A stretch of 64,000 nt of DNA, from assembly GCF_018139145.2 (NCBI RefSeq), contig NC_059476.1:4649501-4713500 (forward strand), read 5' to 3'. The notes under the pieces are model-generated. The model was not told where the DNA came from and did not search any database. It worked only from the letters and a program-made list of their open reading frames with translations. The translations under genes and the position numbers were made by a program. The DNA is from Gymnogyps californianus (Eukaryota; Chordata; Aves; Accipitriformes; Cathartidae). Below are positions 1 through 12,905 of this stretch, piece by piece. How positions within the stretch are numbered: the stretch's first letter is position 1; each line of letters opens with the position of its first letter.

Positions 1-2765
1 GTGCCTATTGAGAAGCTCAGACATTCTTGGTGGGGTGCAAAGACACTGGTTTCAGGAAAAACTCCTTTTGATCCATCACACAATTCAAGGCATGCCCTTT
101 TTAAAAATAAGGCTAGCTGAAAAGAGTCTGAAAACCAAGTGTATGAATCCTGTGTTTTACTCCTTCCTGCTCTTTTTTTCCCTCTTGCTTCCATCTCTCT
201 GTTTGGGGCTTGCTGCTCTATTTCCCCCCTCCTAAGCCTTTATTACCTTTATTCATTTTAATTAAGTTCTCCCTCAGATTCAGAAGCTTAATAAGGTTTA
301 AAGAAAGGAAGTGAGCTGGCCCAGCAGGCTGGCTTTCCCCAGCTTAGCATTTCACGGTCGCAGTTACCCTCCGGCGTCTCCTGGTCTGAGTCCCTGGAGC
401 TGCTTCTGCTCTCAGGGTATGGAGGAGGACAGGAGCTGGAAGGCTGCAGCGGGCCAGCAAGGGGATGCTTTGCTTCCAGAGTCATTGGCACTGACCAGCT
501 ACGGGGTACGACCATGTGGGGTGACCACCTCACGTTTTTTGAAGGGTAAACTGCCCTGCTCCCATCCCCACTGGATGGCACAGCCCTGACAAAGCTGGTT
601 GCGGGGGCTCCTGCCAGGCGTGTCCCGGGGACACCCACTCATGAGTCCCTCCAAATGAACAACGTTGCTGGCTCTGAGTCCCCACGGTGACACTGGGCGA
701 CAGGGAATGGGCTGGGGGTGGATGATGCCGCGGCCACCTTCCCTTCCAGGGCTGGGTTCCCCCATGACAGCCTCCCTACTCGCTGCACAGGGTATGGTTG
801 CTGCCTCAGACACCAAAGAGTTAATCCCCAGCTGAGCTGGTACAGGTAGCAGATTCCTGCGGCAGGAAGGCAGACCTTCAGGCTGCTCTTTAATAGAGGT
901 GAACACTTTTTAACTCCTGGATGGTGGTGATTCACCATGCAGCTCTCCAGTGCTGTCATTAAACTTCCTTTGCTAAGTGCTCTGCAAATGCCGCTCCTTG
1001 TTTACCCTGCAAACACACACGTTACTACCCAAACAGCCCTCGGTCATGTACATCATCTCTGCATCTTATTACACAGTTAGCATCTTGTTAGACATAAATA
1101 TACTATTCCAGAGCTCGTTACTGTTCAACCAACAAATGAAAACATTTACAAAGTAAAATACTCGGCAATCTAGTATTGCTGGCAGTACTTTTCCACACTC
1201 TTATAATTAGACAGGTCCTAACCGAACTATGTGTAGGAGTCTGGCTAGGTCTGGAAAGAATAGGGTTATTCTCTAGATACCCTTTTGCTGCACTGCTCTA
1301 AACGGGCACTGAGTATTTTTGTTGTTTACAGCGATTGCTTATTCTTACTGCATGCTTAGATTTCATCCACACCAGCCTACCTCCTGCTCGGTGTTTCCCC
1401 TCTGCATTACCTTTATTAGTAACCTGACTTCAGAAGAAGTTTCTGGAGAAGCCGTAGAAGTTGGAGTGTAATCGGCTCGAAGTTGCCTAATGGGACATCT
1501 CACTGCAAGTATTTGGTATTTGGGGAGTGCTGTGCTCTCAATGTCCCAGCAGAAAGATGCTGCTGCTGCTTTTTTCTATATCACACTTGTGGCCCGTGAT
1601 CCTCAGCTGATGGACACTGCCTAAAGATCCATTTTGGAACAAAGTCAGTAGATGATACTTGGATCACAGAGCCTGCCCAAAAACCTGGAGACGGACTGGA
1701 GAGTTGGGAAAGGGCAAGAGAACCTGGACCAAGGTAACCAGAACCACTGATGCATGCAGGCACCGTTAATGTACATGATATACCCAGAGGACCAATACCA
1801 CTTTCTGTGATCTTGGCAGTTATCCACAAGTCATATTTTTCATGCTTAAGAATTGTCTTTGAAATGCCACTTGTGTCCTGGACACAGTAGCTACTCTTGC
1901 CTTTCATGTTTTTTTCTTCCTATGTATTTATCTTGGCCATTGCAAGGAAAAATCCCTCCCCCTGTGCAGCCTCATTTCCCCTGCGCTCCCCCTCTTAGCC
2001 CGCATCAGCACGTAACACAGCAGTACTTGTAAAATCCTCACCACGGCTATACGATACGCTCACATGGCACGGACCACGCTGTGTAAACTCACCGTGGGGG
2101 TCACATCCCTACGTTAACGATCCTTTTCTATTTGAATTCAGGAGCAAGAGTCATTAGGGGACGGTGATTTTGCCATGGGATAATCTGGAGTGTTTTCCTG
2201 ACAACAACGAAAGGAAAATTTCTGCTGGAACACAGGGGGAATAAAACTTGCAAGGGGCTTCGCAGAGAAATAACACATTTTCAGTTCCTTTGTGCACCTC
2301 AAAGGACTGCTCATGCTGCCAGCCCAAATGTGCGCAGTCTCTCACATCGAAGCAGGGCTGGACACAAAGATGCCAAAGTTCAGGGCACATTTTAATATGC
2401 TGGAGGTATGGACCAGGATATGAAATTGGTATCCCCAGGGAAGAAGGAGAAAACAGGAGGCTGCATGAGGGGTATAAATGCTTGGTCCTTGAGAGGCAGG
2501 CTGATGCAGGGGGGTCTCCACAAATGTCCGAGGATTCAGCTTCAGACTAGAGCTAGAGGCTGGATATTAATGGCAGTTAGATGAATGTAACCAAGTTTGA
2601 GTGCAAGGTGGAAAACTATGAACAACCAGCAAACCAGCCTGAAAAAAACCCCAAGATATTGGCATAAAGTATTTCAAGTGAAGCAACTTTCCTCCCCCTG
2701 CCACGTACAAGGAAGAAATGGAAGAAAACCCAAAATCTTCACCCCTAGTCCCTGCATTTTGCACA
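1..2765. other. Non-genic stretch, no recognised feature
   Basis: No coding exon, RNA gene or recognisable repeat was found. The part around 300-870 is richer in G+C and for that reason holds several overlapping short open frames on both strands, none resembling a known protein. From about 960 to 2560 the sequence is AT-leaning and plain, without repeats or long hairpins. Confidence 0.6.
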
Positions 2766-3063
2766 CCGGCTTGCCAGAGCATCGCGCGGTGCTGGCGGAT
2801 TGATGCGCTGGCGACAAGCTGCTGTGGCATAATCCATAGGTGCTGCCACGTACCCGGGATCCCTCGCTGTCGTGCCGAAGCGAGCCCTGATTTGCGGCTC
2901 ATCAGGCAGCAGCGGCTCAGGAGGCTGCGCTTTAATGAGCAAAGGGGCAGAGGGGAAAAAAAATAATTTTGCCTCCTGGTTTTCTGCCCTGGGTTCCCCT
3001 CTCAGAGACGGCTCCCATCGCCGATTGCTCTGCTCCTGCAGCGAGGCTTTGCCCTCTGCGAAT
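2766..3063. promoter_or_regulatory. CpG-dense patch, candidate regulatory element
   Basis: By eye this segment holds about 20 CpG dinucleotides in under 300 bases, 16 of them before 2935, while the flanks have almost none. CpG is strongly depleted in ordinary vertebrate DNA, so such a cluster suggests an unmethylated element such as a small promoter or enhancer, or recent GC-biased conversion. Open frames on both strands cross it (for example 2745-3158 minus), but none looks like a protein, and GC-rich DNA is naturally poor in stop codons. I see no TATA box or clear donor site that would make it a definite promoter. Confidence 0.35.
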
Positions 3064-3159
3064 AAAGAGGACAAACCCAGCCTAGAGGTTTTGTGGTGCA
3101 TCTGATAAAAACCCTCCTCGGCTCGTTTTTTGTTACTGGCCGCAACAAGCAGTTGCATT

Positions 3160-3560
3160 ATTGCATATTACAGCCTCCCAGTAGCTGGAACACAACAAGT
3201 TTTATAGCCGGCGTTTTACTCCTGATGGTTCAGCTTATGATGTAGAATTGGATTTGAACGTCAGCTCTGGTTTTACGAGCGTGCGTTGGGTTAAATGCAG
3301 TGAACTTACACCGCGCACCTGACAGCGAGGCAGGAACAGGCATTTATAAGCAGTGATGTTATCAGGAATAGCAAAGTTGGCCGGAGAAACACATTTGACC
3401 TTGCAAGTCCTGAGTTTTAGTACTGGAAACCATAAACATTACTGCTTCGATTAAGAAACACAACTGCACCGAATGACCGGTCCGTCCAGTCCTAGGGGCT
3501 CGGGTTTTATTGCTTGCTGGTGATAAAAGACCATAAATATTATTTTTCTCTTAAATACTT
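3160..3560. promoter_or_regulatory. Candidate conserved non-coding block
   Basis: This unique AT-leaning sequence follows the CpG patch directly. It keeps isolated CpGs in an AT-rich context, for example around 3275-3325 and 3470-3500, which hints at constraint or hypomethylation. No frame looks coding. With the CpG patch upstream it could form one regulatory module of about 800 bases. Conservation is inferred from texture only. Confidence 0.22.
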
Positions 3561-3639
3561 ACAGGACTTTCTTTACATAGTACATTACAAATCTTAATGC
3601 CCTCACCCTCAGCCTATCCCTAAGGATAGGGGACGGGGA

Positions 3640-3777
3640 GTGCTACTATCATTTTACAAATAGGTTACGAAGGCACAGAGGAGCTGAACTGCCTTGCTTC
3701 ATGTCAGACATAAAGTCTGCTCCAGTGTAAGGAGACTTGGCTTTGATTTGCAAGCCCCAGCCCTCTGCACTAAGCAG
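3640..3777 (-). repeat. Ancient MIR-like SINE fragment, reverse orientation
   Basis: Read on the plus strand, the sequence follows the complement of the MIR core in order: an ATTTTACAAAT-type block near 3651, GGCACAGAGGAGCTGAACTG near 3671, a TTGC...GTCAGAC block, and a CCCAGCCCTCTGCACTAAGC end near 3756. Divergence is high and there are small gaps, as expected for an element that stopped moving long ago. The fragment is non-autonomous and codes for nothing. Boundaries are approximate. Confidence 0.55.
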
Positions 3778-6604
3778 GGCACAGTATTTCCTTGTTCTTC
3801 TAGCTTCTGAAAGGGCCACTGAGGGTTTGGATAAGAGCCCTTTTTAACAAATGGGAAAAAAAGAGAAAAAAGAATGAACACTTTGGCCTATCAAGTGTCA
3901 TTTGCTGAAACTGAGCGCTGGATTGTGAATCTTCCAGATCAGAGGTTGGCTCTGTTACGTGTTTGTATGTTGTTTAACACAGCGGATAATTAGTCCCAGT
4001 TGGGATACTTTGGATGTACAAATTATGCAAATACATTTACTACAAATAATAAAAACAGTTAAAAAAATGGGCAAAACCCTCCTGCTGTCTAAAACAGTTT
4101 TTCGTTAGAGCCTCAGCATTTTCAGTTAAAATTCAAACAATTCATTCAATATAGCAGCCTTCGCTTTCAGGTTCCCTAATCGTCTCTTCTGAGGAAGTAA
4201 TAAAAAACATTTTTCCAATCATTTTCATTTTAGTTTTTCTAGATAAAAGAGGGCTTATTCCCAGCCTTGATCTATCAATTGTTGCTCGATCTCTTCAAAA
4301 ACCACTCTCATTCTGCTCAGGGCTGGCGCATAATCAGGCTGTGAACAGAAACACTGCTCATGGGCGACGACGCCAGTTAAAAATGAGCAGTCAAGAAAAG
4401 ATGGGGTTTAAAAAATACTTGGTTTGGTCTTTGCTCCCAGTGACCTTCCAGATGATAGGAACAGTTTTAGACCAGTGACACGTAATTTTTGAAATCCCAT
4501 ATGAAAATAGCTGTGAAAATAGTTGGATTAGAAAAGTGTTAACCAGTCTGATGTTGGAAGATAAGAGGTTGGGATTCACAGTCCGAGATGTATGTGAATC
4601 ACCCCAGCTCTACTGGCTCAGCAGCTCAGTGTCACGTAGCTTCTCAACTCCTTTTCATTCTTCTAATTATTTAATGTTTGGCCCCAAACTAATGGCAATA
4701 GCAATTCTTACTTGTGTGGCCCCTATACCTCTCAAAGTCTTGAAAGGAAAATCAATGATAAATTAATTCTCTGAGATCTGTCCCTATCAGCAGTAGAGTT
4801 TCATTGCTGTATAACACATTTTCCAGAGTTAAATAGAGAGGAGAACTGCAATTTGCAATGTCAGACGTTAACGCTCCTCAAATGTTCTTGTTTCGCAGAG
4901 GCGCATACAGATGAGGCCCCCAAACCCGTAAGAGCAGATACATCTGGGCTGCAGAGTCAGGTTGCTTGGTGACCTTGCAGACTTCGGCACCGGGGTGAGT
5001 GCTAAACATGTTTCATAGCTGAAGGGAAGACATGTTACCAGAAAATCATGATTTTTCTGAAAAAAGCCACACTTATTTCCACAGGTTTTATCATCTTTAT
5101 TTACCAATCTGCTTCAAAAGACTGACCCAAAAGCATTTTTTTCCTGTCAACTCCAGGCATGAGACAACAGGTTCATGGTTAAGATGATAACACAGCCTTC
5201 AACTGCTAATACATAACAATTCATAATACCCTTTCTTTGTGCGTGATCCTTCCCAAACTCGCCTGTGGAGGCATTCAGAGTCATTCAGCTGGTTATTTTA
5301 ATGAGAAAACCCTTCAAAACACTAATGTGTTTGACTTCAATTTTAAAGAGTCAAGACCACACTTAATGCTTTATGGGTGGGTTGAGGGGATGATGCTGAG
5401 CACCGCTGAATTAATGAAGCACTCTTCCTACCCAGACCTCTGCTTTTTGAAATCACTTTTGGCCTCGCTGGTTTTACCAAACCATTTGGAATAAACAGGA
5501 TAATTAACACAGCATAAAACTAATTTCCTTAAGATTTCTAGGAAACGTGCAGCCTGCTAAAAAGCAGGTGAGACTGGCAAAGCTGTCCTATACTTGGAGC
5601 TGTATTTCTCTAGCTCGACTGAAAAAGAAATTTCAAGAGTAACAATTGTGAGACTGACAAATAACATTTTATCAGGAATATTGTTTTTTGTTATTACGGG
5701 ACATTGTGTTTTACACAGTGTGGTTTACTCAATGACATTGGGTGCTGTCACACCACTGTCCTCAGTAATATTGGTGTGGCTTCACAGAACTCTTCCTTTA
5801 GCTGAATGCGTGATGCTCATTTCCATGAAAGCTTTCATGAATGGGTATTTTATTAGGAACTGTTGAAGAATATCCACACTAAGCCAGTACCAAATTTCTA
5901 ATGGAAAATGTTCCTATCAGAACCCAGGCCACTTAGAAAGGATGCAGTAAACTGCTTGCTGGATAAAAAAGAACTATAAAGTAATATAAAGCAAGAAACA
6001 ACAACAAAGGACAGCTTGTTTTTGAAAAAATACTGAAGAATGTCACAGAAATTTCTTGATGAACAAATTCAGTCAGTTCCCAGATCATTCAAGAACAACG
6101 TGACATATTTCATACTGCAAACTTCTCACAAGTTTATTTATAATTTCCCATCTACATTTTCTCCAGGGCCTCATATTTCCATTTTGTCAGGACAGCTAAT
6201 GATAGCAGCCACTGCCAAACCTTTAACATCAAACTGACACAGATGCAAATAAGACACATAAATCTCACGACTCTTCACATCAGGGGGCAAAAATGTGAAC
6301 ATAGCTGGTCTTTAAAAACAGCAGAGCTACTACTGACCTGCACAGTCCTTGGGACCCCTTGTACCACTTACTCATCATGAGATGGAGCTCTCCTAACCCA
6401 TCCCGGCGAGAGAGGAGGGTGCATGTGCATGGGATGGAGAAGCCGAGGTCTCCTCCCCTGGCTGAAAGTGGCCGGGGGTGGCACACATACCCCACGTGTA
6501 CGCGTGCCCCGTCCCCAAGGCAGCGCCCAGGTTCGGTCCTGGTGTACCCACAAAAGACAGTGAGGTCTTCACTTGCCATCCACTTCCCCTGGGAGCTTCC
6601 CAGC
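3778..6604. other. Non-genic AT-rich stretch
   Basis: No gene or repeat was recognised. Perfect POU octamers (ATGCAAAT) lie at 4025-4032 and 6243-6250. A small CCTGCT/AGCAGG stem sits near 5550. The last 250 bases before the CR1 are more GC-rich and give overlapping short frames on both strands that look like chance. Confidence 0.55.
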
Positions 6605-6752
6605 AAAACCTCCTGGACTCCAAGGCCAGGTTGGATGAGGCTTTGAGCAACCTGGTCTAGTGGAAGGTGTCCCTGCCCATGGCAGGGGGGTTGGAACTAG
6701 ATGATCTTTAAGGTCCCTTCCGACCCAAACCATTCTATGATTCTGTGATTCT
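6605..6752 (+). mobile_element. CR1 LINE, 5'-truncated 3' end
   Basis: The sequence is a close match to the 3' end of an avian CR1 retrotransposon in sense orientation. In order it shows CCAGGTTGGATGAGGCTTTG, GAGCAACCTGGTCTAGTGGA, a CCCTGCCCATGGCAGGGGGG hairpin-like block, GATCTTTAAGGTCCCTTCC, and the terminal short tandem repeats ATTCTATG, ATTCTGTG and ATTCT ending at 6752. There is no poly-A tail, as usual for CR1. The reverse transcriptase region is missing, so this is a dead copy of about 150 bases. The match is good enough to suggest one of the younger insertions in the window. It is the main evidence that the host is a bird. The exact left edge (6605-6621) is uncertain. Confidence 0.95.
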
Positions 6753-7399
6753 CTGGCTTTCCCAACTTGCCCTACCAAATATCGCTGCCAAAACCAAGGG
6801 GGTTTGCTCTGCGGGCAGCAAGACTACATTTACCAACATTGCGGAGAAGCCTTGAGCCTCTTCCAGCCAGAGAGATCTGAAGCCATTAGATCCTCCCACC
6901 AAAAGCTTTATTTGGAGCCATGAAGCTCTCTGCTATCGGCAACCTCAGTTTCTACTTGCTTTGAACTATGATTGGCACAGAGCAAATTTAACTGCCGTGG
7001 AAATCAGACTCTTATTCCTAGTCCCTCATATACAGAGCTTATAAGGAGGCTATTGTTGTCACCTAAACAGAAGCACAGGTAACATTAAAGTCACTTTTGA
7101 AGCCAGCTCTGCTTTCTCCACACATGGCGCAATGATGTTATTTTCAATCTAAAAGACTTCTATTACCCTTCAGGGAAAACAGTAATAAGAAAAACAGCAA
7201 AAGTCAAATCTTTTAGGGAAGACGAGCGTTAGGATTTGTGTCCGCTCCCTGACAGCCTCCGTTGAAATGAATGCAAAGCGGCTGCCAGGCACGCTGGGGA
7301 ATGAGGGGATGCCTTTGAGATTTAAGAGTGCAACGTACCAAAATAAAGGCATTACAGTTCCATAGTTCATGCACCACAAATCTCTTTAAGTGTAATTAC
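6753..7399. other. Non-genic stretch downstream of CR1
   Basis: Unique sequence without recognised features. Short frames on both strands look like chance. Confidence 0.55.
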
Positions 7400-7760
7400 A
7401 CAGCAATCTGTAGGAATCGGTAAATATCCTGCTGCCACATGTTATTTATTAGTGAAATCTACAAAATTGCAGAATAATTAAAGGATAAGCTACATGATAT
7501 TTGTGCCCAGTGACTCAATAAAATCACTTTCACAGCTGTTTTGACATACCGTTCACTTTAGTTACAAAGAAATTGTTATGCTGAAACAGCTGTGAAACTG
7601 CTTTTAATGTTGCCTGGCTTTACAGCGATTCATAACAGGGACACTAATAGAAATCCTATTTATCCGAATTTTCCTGTGTGTTGAATAAGCTGCAGAGGAT
7701 AACATTTTAGGAGTACATTCACGGGACTCTGTGCAGTGAAAGCACTTGCTGCTTGAAATT
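7400..7760. promoter_or_regulatory. Candidate regulatory block with inverted E-box pair
   Basis: This AT-rich unique sequence contains two inverted copies of a 14-base word: TTTCACAGCTGTTT at 7528-7541 and its exact complement AAACAGCTGTGAAA at 7584-7597. Each centres on the palindromic E-box CAGCTG, the class bound by bHLH factors. Homeodomain-like AATTA words occur nearby. No open frame spans the block. The regulatory role is inferred. Confidence 0.3.
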
Positions 7761-10700
7761 CCATAGTTCTCCCTGACACTTCTCTATAGGGAAAAGAAAA
7801 GTCTGTAAAGGTCTTTTAGGCCAGAGAATATTCCCCATTATATAAACAGAAGCCACTTACCTAACACTTAAAGAAGTGCAAACCTGTGCATGAGGAGTGT
7901 AGTTCATGTCAGATTTAGTTACCTCTGTATCAGACTGCAGAAATTATGCTGAAAGCAGTTGCCTTCCACCAGAACAAAACTGGCAACAGAACTGGGCTGG
8001 TGGATGCTGGCTGGCAGGAATTGTCCCACAAGCTTCTGCTTGCTGCGTCTTGCTGACTTTTTCTTATTTTAACTGGAATTTTTCAGCTTTTCCAAAAGTG
8101 ATGACACCTTTCAGTACATTTATGAGACATTTGGTTTTTTTCCTCGTGGTCTCTTGAACTTGCTCTGCACATCTCAAGGAAAGAGTCGTCCTGTCTTTAG
8201 CTGGGTGGGGTGGATTGCTCTCTGGGTGCTCCTGTTTTTCTCCATCAACTCTTAGAGTAGGTACGTGGCGTTAAATTAACTAAAGCTAGATGAGATGAAT
8301 CCTATGCTATGTGGGATATGGAGTACACATGCACATGCTCAAGGTTTTTTCTAATGTTTAGGTTATCACAACTCACTTTGTATGCCTAGCTAGCAGGAAT
8401 GCAATCAATTAAAAACTATAGGCTCATCGAACTGATATAAAGTACTAGGCATAAGACTGAAAGAGCAATGAGAGCTGCTTACCTCACATTAGCCATTACG
8501 GCTCAGGGGACACCAAATACTCCTGCTCTATTCTCTGCTGTCGATAGCCAACAGCCCCCAGTCCCCTGCGTTGTCCTAGAGCATCACCTTCCACAAACCC
8601 AGGGGAAGAGAAGCCACGCGCACTGGAGCTTTAGCCGCTAATGCAATTGTAGCTGTAAAAATCTCTACAGCTGCAGGATATAGTGCAAAGTGAGATCCCT
8701 GTATCAGCTTCAGTAAAACCAAGCCCTTTTACTGTCTTGTCGGTGATGCTGGAGACACAGCCCTGCTTTGCTGTTCCTTTTCCAGCCCCCTGCCCGCTCC
8801 AGCGGTGTTCTCACACTCCTGCTTTGCATGCTTTCCCAACTGGTCGGTCCTTGCTGCGGTCTGGACACTGAGTTTTTGGGGACACGAAGCAAAGCTGAGT
8901 TGGATGGGAAGTTTTGGGGCTGGTGTGGTTCCAAGAGTGCACAGGACTAAGCCATAGCGTCACTAATAATACTAGTGCTCTGAGCCATGAAAATGCTGTC
9001 CCTTAATAAGAAACACTGGGAAAAGAAGGCAGAAGTTGTCAAGAGGAGCACTCATATGATCAGAAGTTTAAAAATGGAATAAGGAGATGCTTTGATTTTT
9101 CCTTCTTGTATGAATACACTGTATAATTCAGGGCTAGGCCCTCTCCTGGGATAACCTGGCACATTGCCACTGATTTCTACAGTTTCTAATTGCACGATGA
9201 CATACCGAGTTTTCCACTGCATGCCCTTTCCTCTTTTTGCGTGATGGATGGTGCTTGCCCATAAGCCGAGTTGTTCAGTATTCGTGTTGAGCCCTACTCC
9301 TCTGCCTTACTCACCGTACACCCGTAAGCTCCGTGTTTAATAGGGCAGCGCTCCACAGAGCCCCCTCGCTTCGTCACACATGTGGAACGGGGGAAGAACA
9401 GAAACCCCGCAACTGGGTAATTAAAGAATGTATTTAATGGGTACGCCGAGCCCCTCAGTGCTGTGGAGTGATGTTAACTTTGATTCTTTTGGACTCAAGA
9501 TTATGCATTTCCTTCGACAGCTTTAATTCATTTTTAATAGTCTTCTGCACAGGGTTTCCTAATAAAAGTGAAGCAGAGCCAAAAAGTTCCATTTCTGAAA
9601 ACTATTCACTAGATATTGTCTGTTCTGCAAAGGTTTGCATTCAGGAAGACTGGGGGATGCTGAATTTCCCAATCCCTTGCAATAAGGCATCATCCAGGCT
9701 CACCATCATGTTTCCTTTTGGGAAGAGATCTGGCAAGAAGAGCACAGGGAAAGCAAGGCTTCAGGGCTGGCATGGCATTTTTAAGGGAGAGCCTCCGAAA
9801 TGATTTGTTGGATGTTGCACAGAGTATAAATGAATCCGTTTAAGTTTAGATTGCAAAGGGAGCCTTTTAAAGAAAACTGGGGTGAAAAATCTAGCTGTGT
9901 AGAAAGCGTTGTGATACTCAGACTGCTCGGGATTTTGCGTCTGCATATTTATCAGAAGGCACGTTTGCCCAGCCAGCAATGATCAATAAACCATTACCTT
10001 TTGAAAACGAGCAGAGAGCATGTAGCAGCCTTTGTGGTGACGCAGGAACATGATTTCTGTCTAAGAAAAATCAAATTCTGTTTCCTGGTTACAACAGTTA
10101 GTGATGGTCAACCTGGGCTTGAGCTGTTTGTGAGGCACAGGAGCTGTAAGAGTTTCATTCATACAAATCATCACCACTTCTGGTAGGTATGATTCATACA
10201 AACGGATGTTTTAAGGGAGATTGTTATGCAGTGTTTCAGAACAATAAAGCCGAACACTCTGACGGCAATCTAAGCAATATGCCTGTGCTGTGCATCTCAG
10301 CTAAGGGCTTCAAGTACCTTGAGAAGTGATTTCAAGATTAAACATTATTCATCTGCAATAACTGTCTTTTAAAATATAAGTGTTAGAGGCAACAACAATC
10401 AATGCTTATTCACCATTGCCATCACTACCCTTAAGAAGGACTAGCCTGTAATTTCAGTGCACAAGAATATTCCTGACATCTCTCCCCCTTCTCAGGCTCT
10501 TACAAAAATGCCCTGAATTGTGACAAAATCAGGCTGGTTATGTGTATCCTTTCCCTGGAACTTCCCCAGCATCGCAGCTAGTTTCAGTGCTGAAATCTGC
10601 TGAAAACTTTGTGAGTTGAAGTGCCTACAGTTAGGGATTTGTAAGTCAAAACTATAAAGATATAAAAAACCTCCATTTGTGATGTAGCATAGACATTTCT

Positions 10701-11982
10701 CTGCTTTTCTTTCAGCTAAGTATGTTGTACAAGCTGGTTTCTGAGGATAAACATAATTGTGTATGGAAATAATGGAAAATGTATTTAGGCCATGTGCTAT
10801 TTCTGTTGCTTAGTTTAATGATTTTTAAATATGTCACATTGTGAAAAGCTGCATTTCCTTTTTTAATTGTATTTTACCAGCTAGACCCATTGCTTCTGGC
10901 ACAGATACGAGTGTTACACAAAAAATGCCATGAAAGATCAGGAGGAATCACAGTCAGGGGCTTCTAGACATCCATTAACCAAATATCACACTGGCAAGAA
11001 GTAATTTTTTTTTCTTTCCTAACTGGAATAAAGAAAATCTAGTACAACACCGACTGGAGGGATGATAAGCCTGGATGGGGCAAACTGGGCTGGCCAGACT
11101 CAATATATTGGGGCGCTCATTCATTTGATTTTAACTTTGAATTGGATGAGAGACTTTCATTTGCAGAGCTAGTTTCTTTGTGTGAGAATAAGTGAGATGC
11201 TGCTCGGATACAGATTTTCCCCTTACGCCCTCTCAAATCCTTCTCAAAGACTTAGATACAAGCATTGTCCCTCAGTTATATAAGCAAGTGTCCCTCAGTT
11301 CATCAAGCACAGAGGTATATTACCCATACCATTGCCACCATTAAGATGGACTGCAAGAGAAAGGCATAAAATAAGATTTTGACAGCAAGGGAGACAATGA
11401 GATGAAAAAGAAAGTCTGATTTTCTCCAGAACATGTAGATTACTTTCTAAATCCTAACTTGTGGCTACTTCTGGGGAACGCAAACCAGATAGCACAAAGG
11501 AAGAAAAATAAGTTAGTTAGTTAGAGGCATAGCCAGGTAAGTTTGGTTACTGTTGAACCGAGTACATCAGCTGAGTACCAATGCCACTTGTACAGATGCC
11601 TTGCTCCCTAAATGCTGCGTGCCTCCACCCCTTTCCGTGTAGACCTCCGGTTAGAGGTGGGGGGCTGTAACTCGGCACTTGGGGCCCCTGTCATTTGCAC
11701 CTATAGCACCTTCAAAGTCATCACAGTACAGCCGTTTGATTACGGACATTGCACTATTTTTCTTCATTCTTTTATCAGTGAGGCCGGCATAAATTAGAGC
11801 AATTTTCACCGAGCCACAGAGTGAAGAGGCTGCTGCAAGGGACTGCAGATGTGCAGCTGGAGAGCTGGATGGGGCCAGTGATGCTAAGTGAATCTCAGCA
11901 GGGATACGTCCCTGCATCCCCTTAGCGCTCAGTGGGTGTACTTTGAGTGGGAGAAATTCGGATATATGCTCAACATGGACCC
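7761..11982. other. Non-genic stretch
   Basis: No gene, RNA or mobile element was recognised. The longest frame, at 9468-9803 plus, has low-complexity composition and no family resemblance. The part from 10580 to 10880 is AT-rich and unique and could hold another non-coding element, but nothing specific marks it. A short TTAG repeat lies near 11513. Confidence 0.55.
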
Positions 11983-12024
11983 ATTATTATTATTATTATT
12001 ATTATTACTACTATTATTAATTAT
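11983..12024. repeat. ATT trinucleotide microsatellite
   Basis: About ten ATT units in tandem, perfect from 11983 to about 12006, then interrupted by ACT units before a final ATTATTAATTATTTA. It is likely polymorphic in length between individuals. Confidence 0.95.
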
Positions 12025-12691
12025 TTAGCTTGCTGAGCATGGATGCATAAATCTGTAACGGTATTGTGAGCACATGGAATGATACACAACAATTGCCTAA
12101 AAAAGGTTGTTCTGAAACACCATCCTTTCGAGGATATACTTGTACCTCTTACCTTTCATCCATTCCTATCCAAACTGATTAGATATACAATTGCTTAGCT
12201 GAAGGATGCATACATACCGTTAGGTATTAATAGTGAAATAGCAGAAGAGATTCCAGAATAAGCCAGAAATAGCCGTCTCCTGCCAGTGGGATGTGGGTTA
12301 ACATGCCGTTTGCAAAGCTAGCCCATGACTGACACAGTCAATCACACCTGACCTTCACGATCAATCCTGGCCACGACACCATTGCGGACAGACAGTGGCC
12401 ACGACATGTGCAACACTAATTGGCTTCAGGAGAGTTTTGAGCTGAGATTTACACTGAAAATCCCTCTAAATGCTGAAATTTGCTGAGATTGTGAGCAACA
12501 AAGTTATGAATGATTCTGAACGTCAGCCACCTTTGAAGGGAGAGATTAAATAAGGTTTTCATTTTGGTAAATATGAACTTCCTAGGAATCTAACCAAATG
12601 AAAGCCTGTTTTATTTTCAAAACATTTACTTCAGCGGACAACTTGTTGCCATTGACAGCTGAATTTCAGCGATTACAGGAACTCCTTTGCT

Positions 12692-12905
12692 TGCCGCGAA
12701 TGCAGGCGCCGGTAACGGCACTGCCGTGTACTCCCGCAAGCGCAGCGTGCAACCAGGAATAAGGGTGACAATGTCTGTCCCAGGGACTGCTCAATTCTCC
12801 GTGTGCTAATGCTTCGTCATGAAAATTTTGGTGATTCAGGCAAATCTCACCTTGTCTTCGGCATGGTAAAGAAGCGGTGCAATATGCTCCGAAGCGCAGC
12901 TGTGG
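12692..12905. promoter_or_regulatory. Small CpG-enriched patch
   Basis: The first 60 bases hold roughly nine CpGs, in words such as GCCGCGAA, GCGCCGG and AAGCGCAGCGTG. More scattered CpGs continue to about 12900. Four overlapping short frames on both strands follow from the GC content and show no protein signature. A small regulatory element is possible. The signal is weaker than at 2766 or 50303. Confidence 0.22.
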
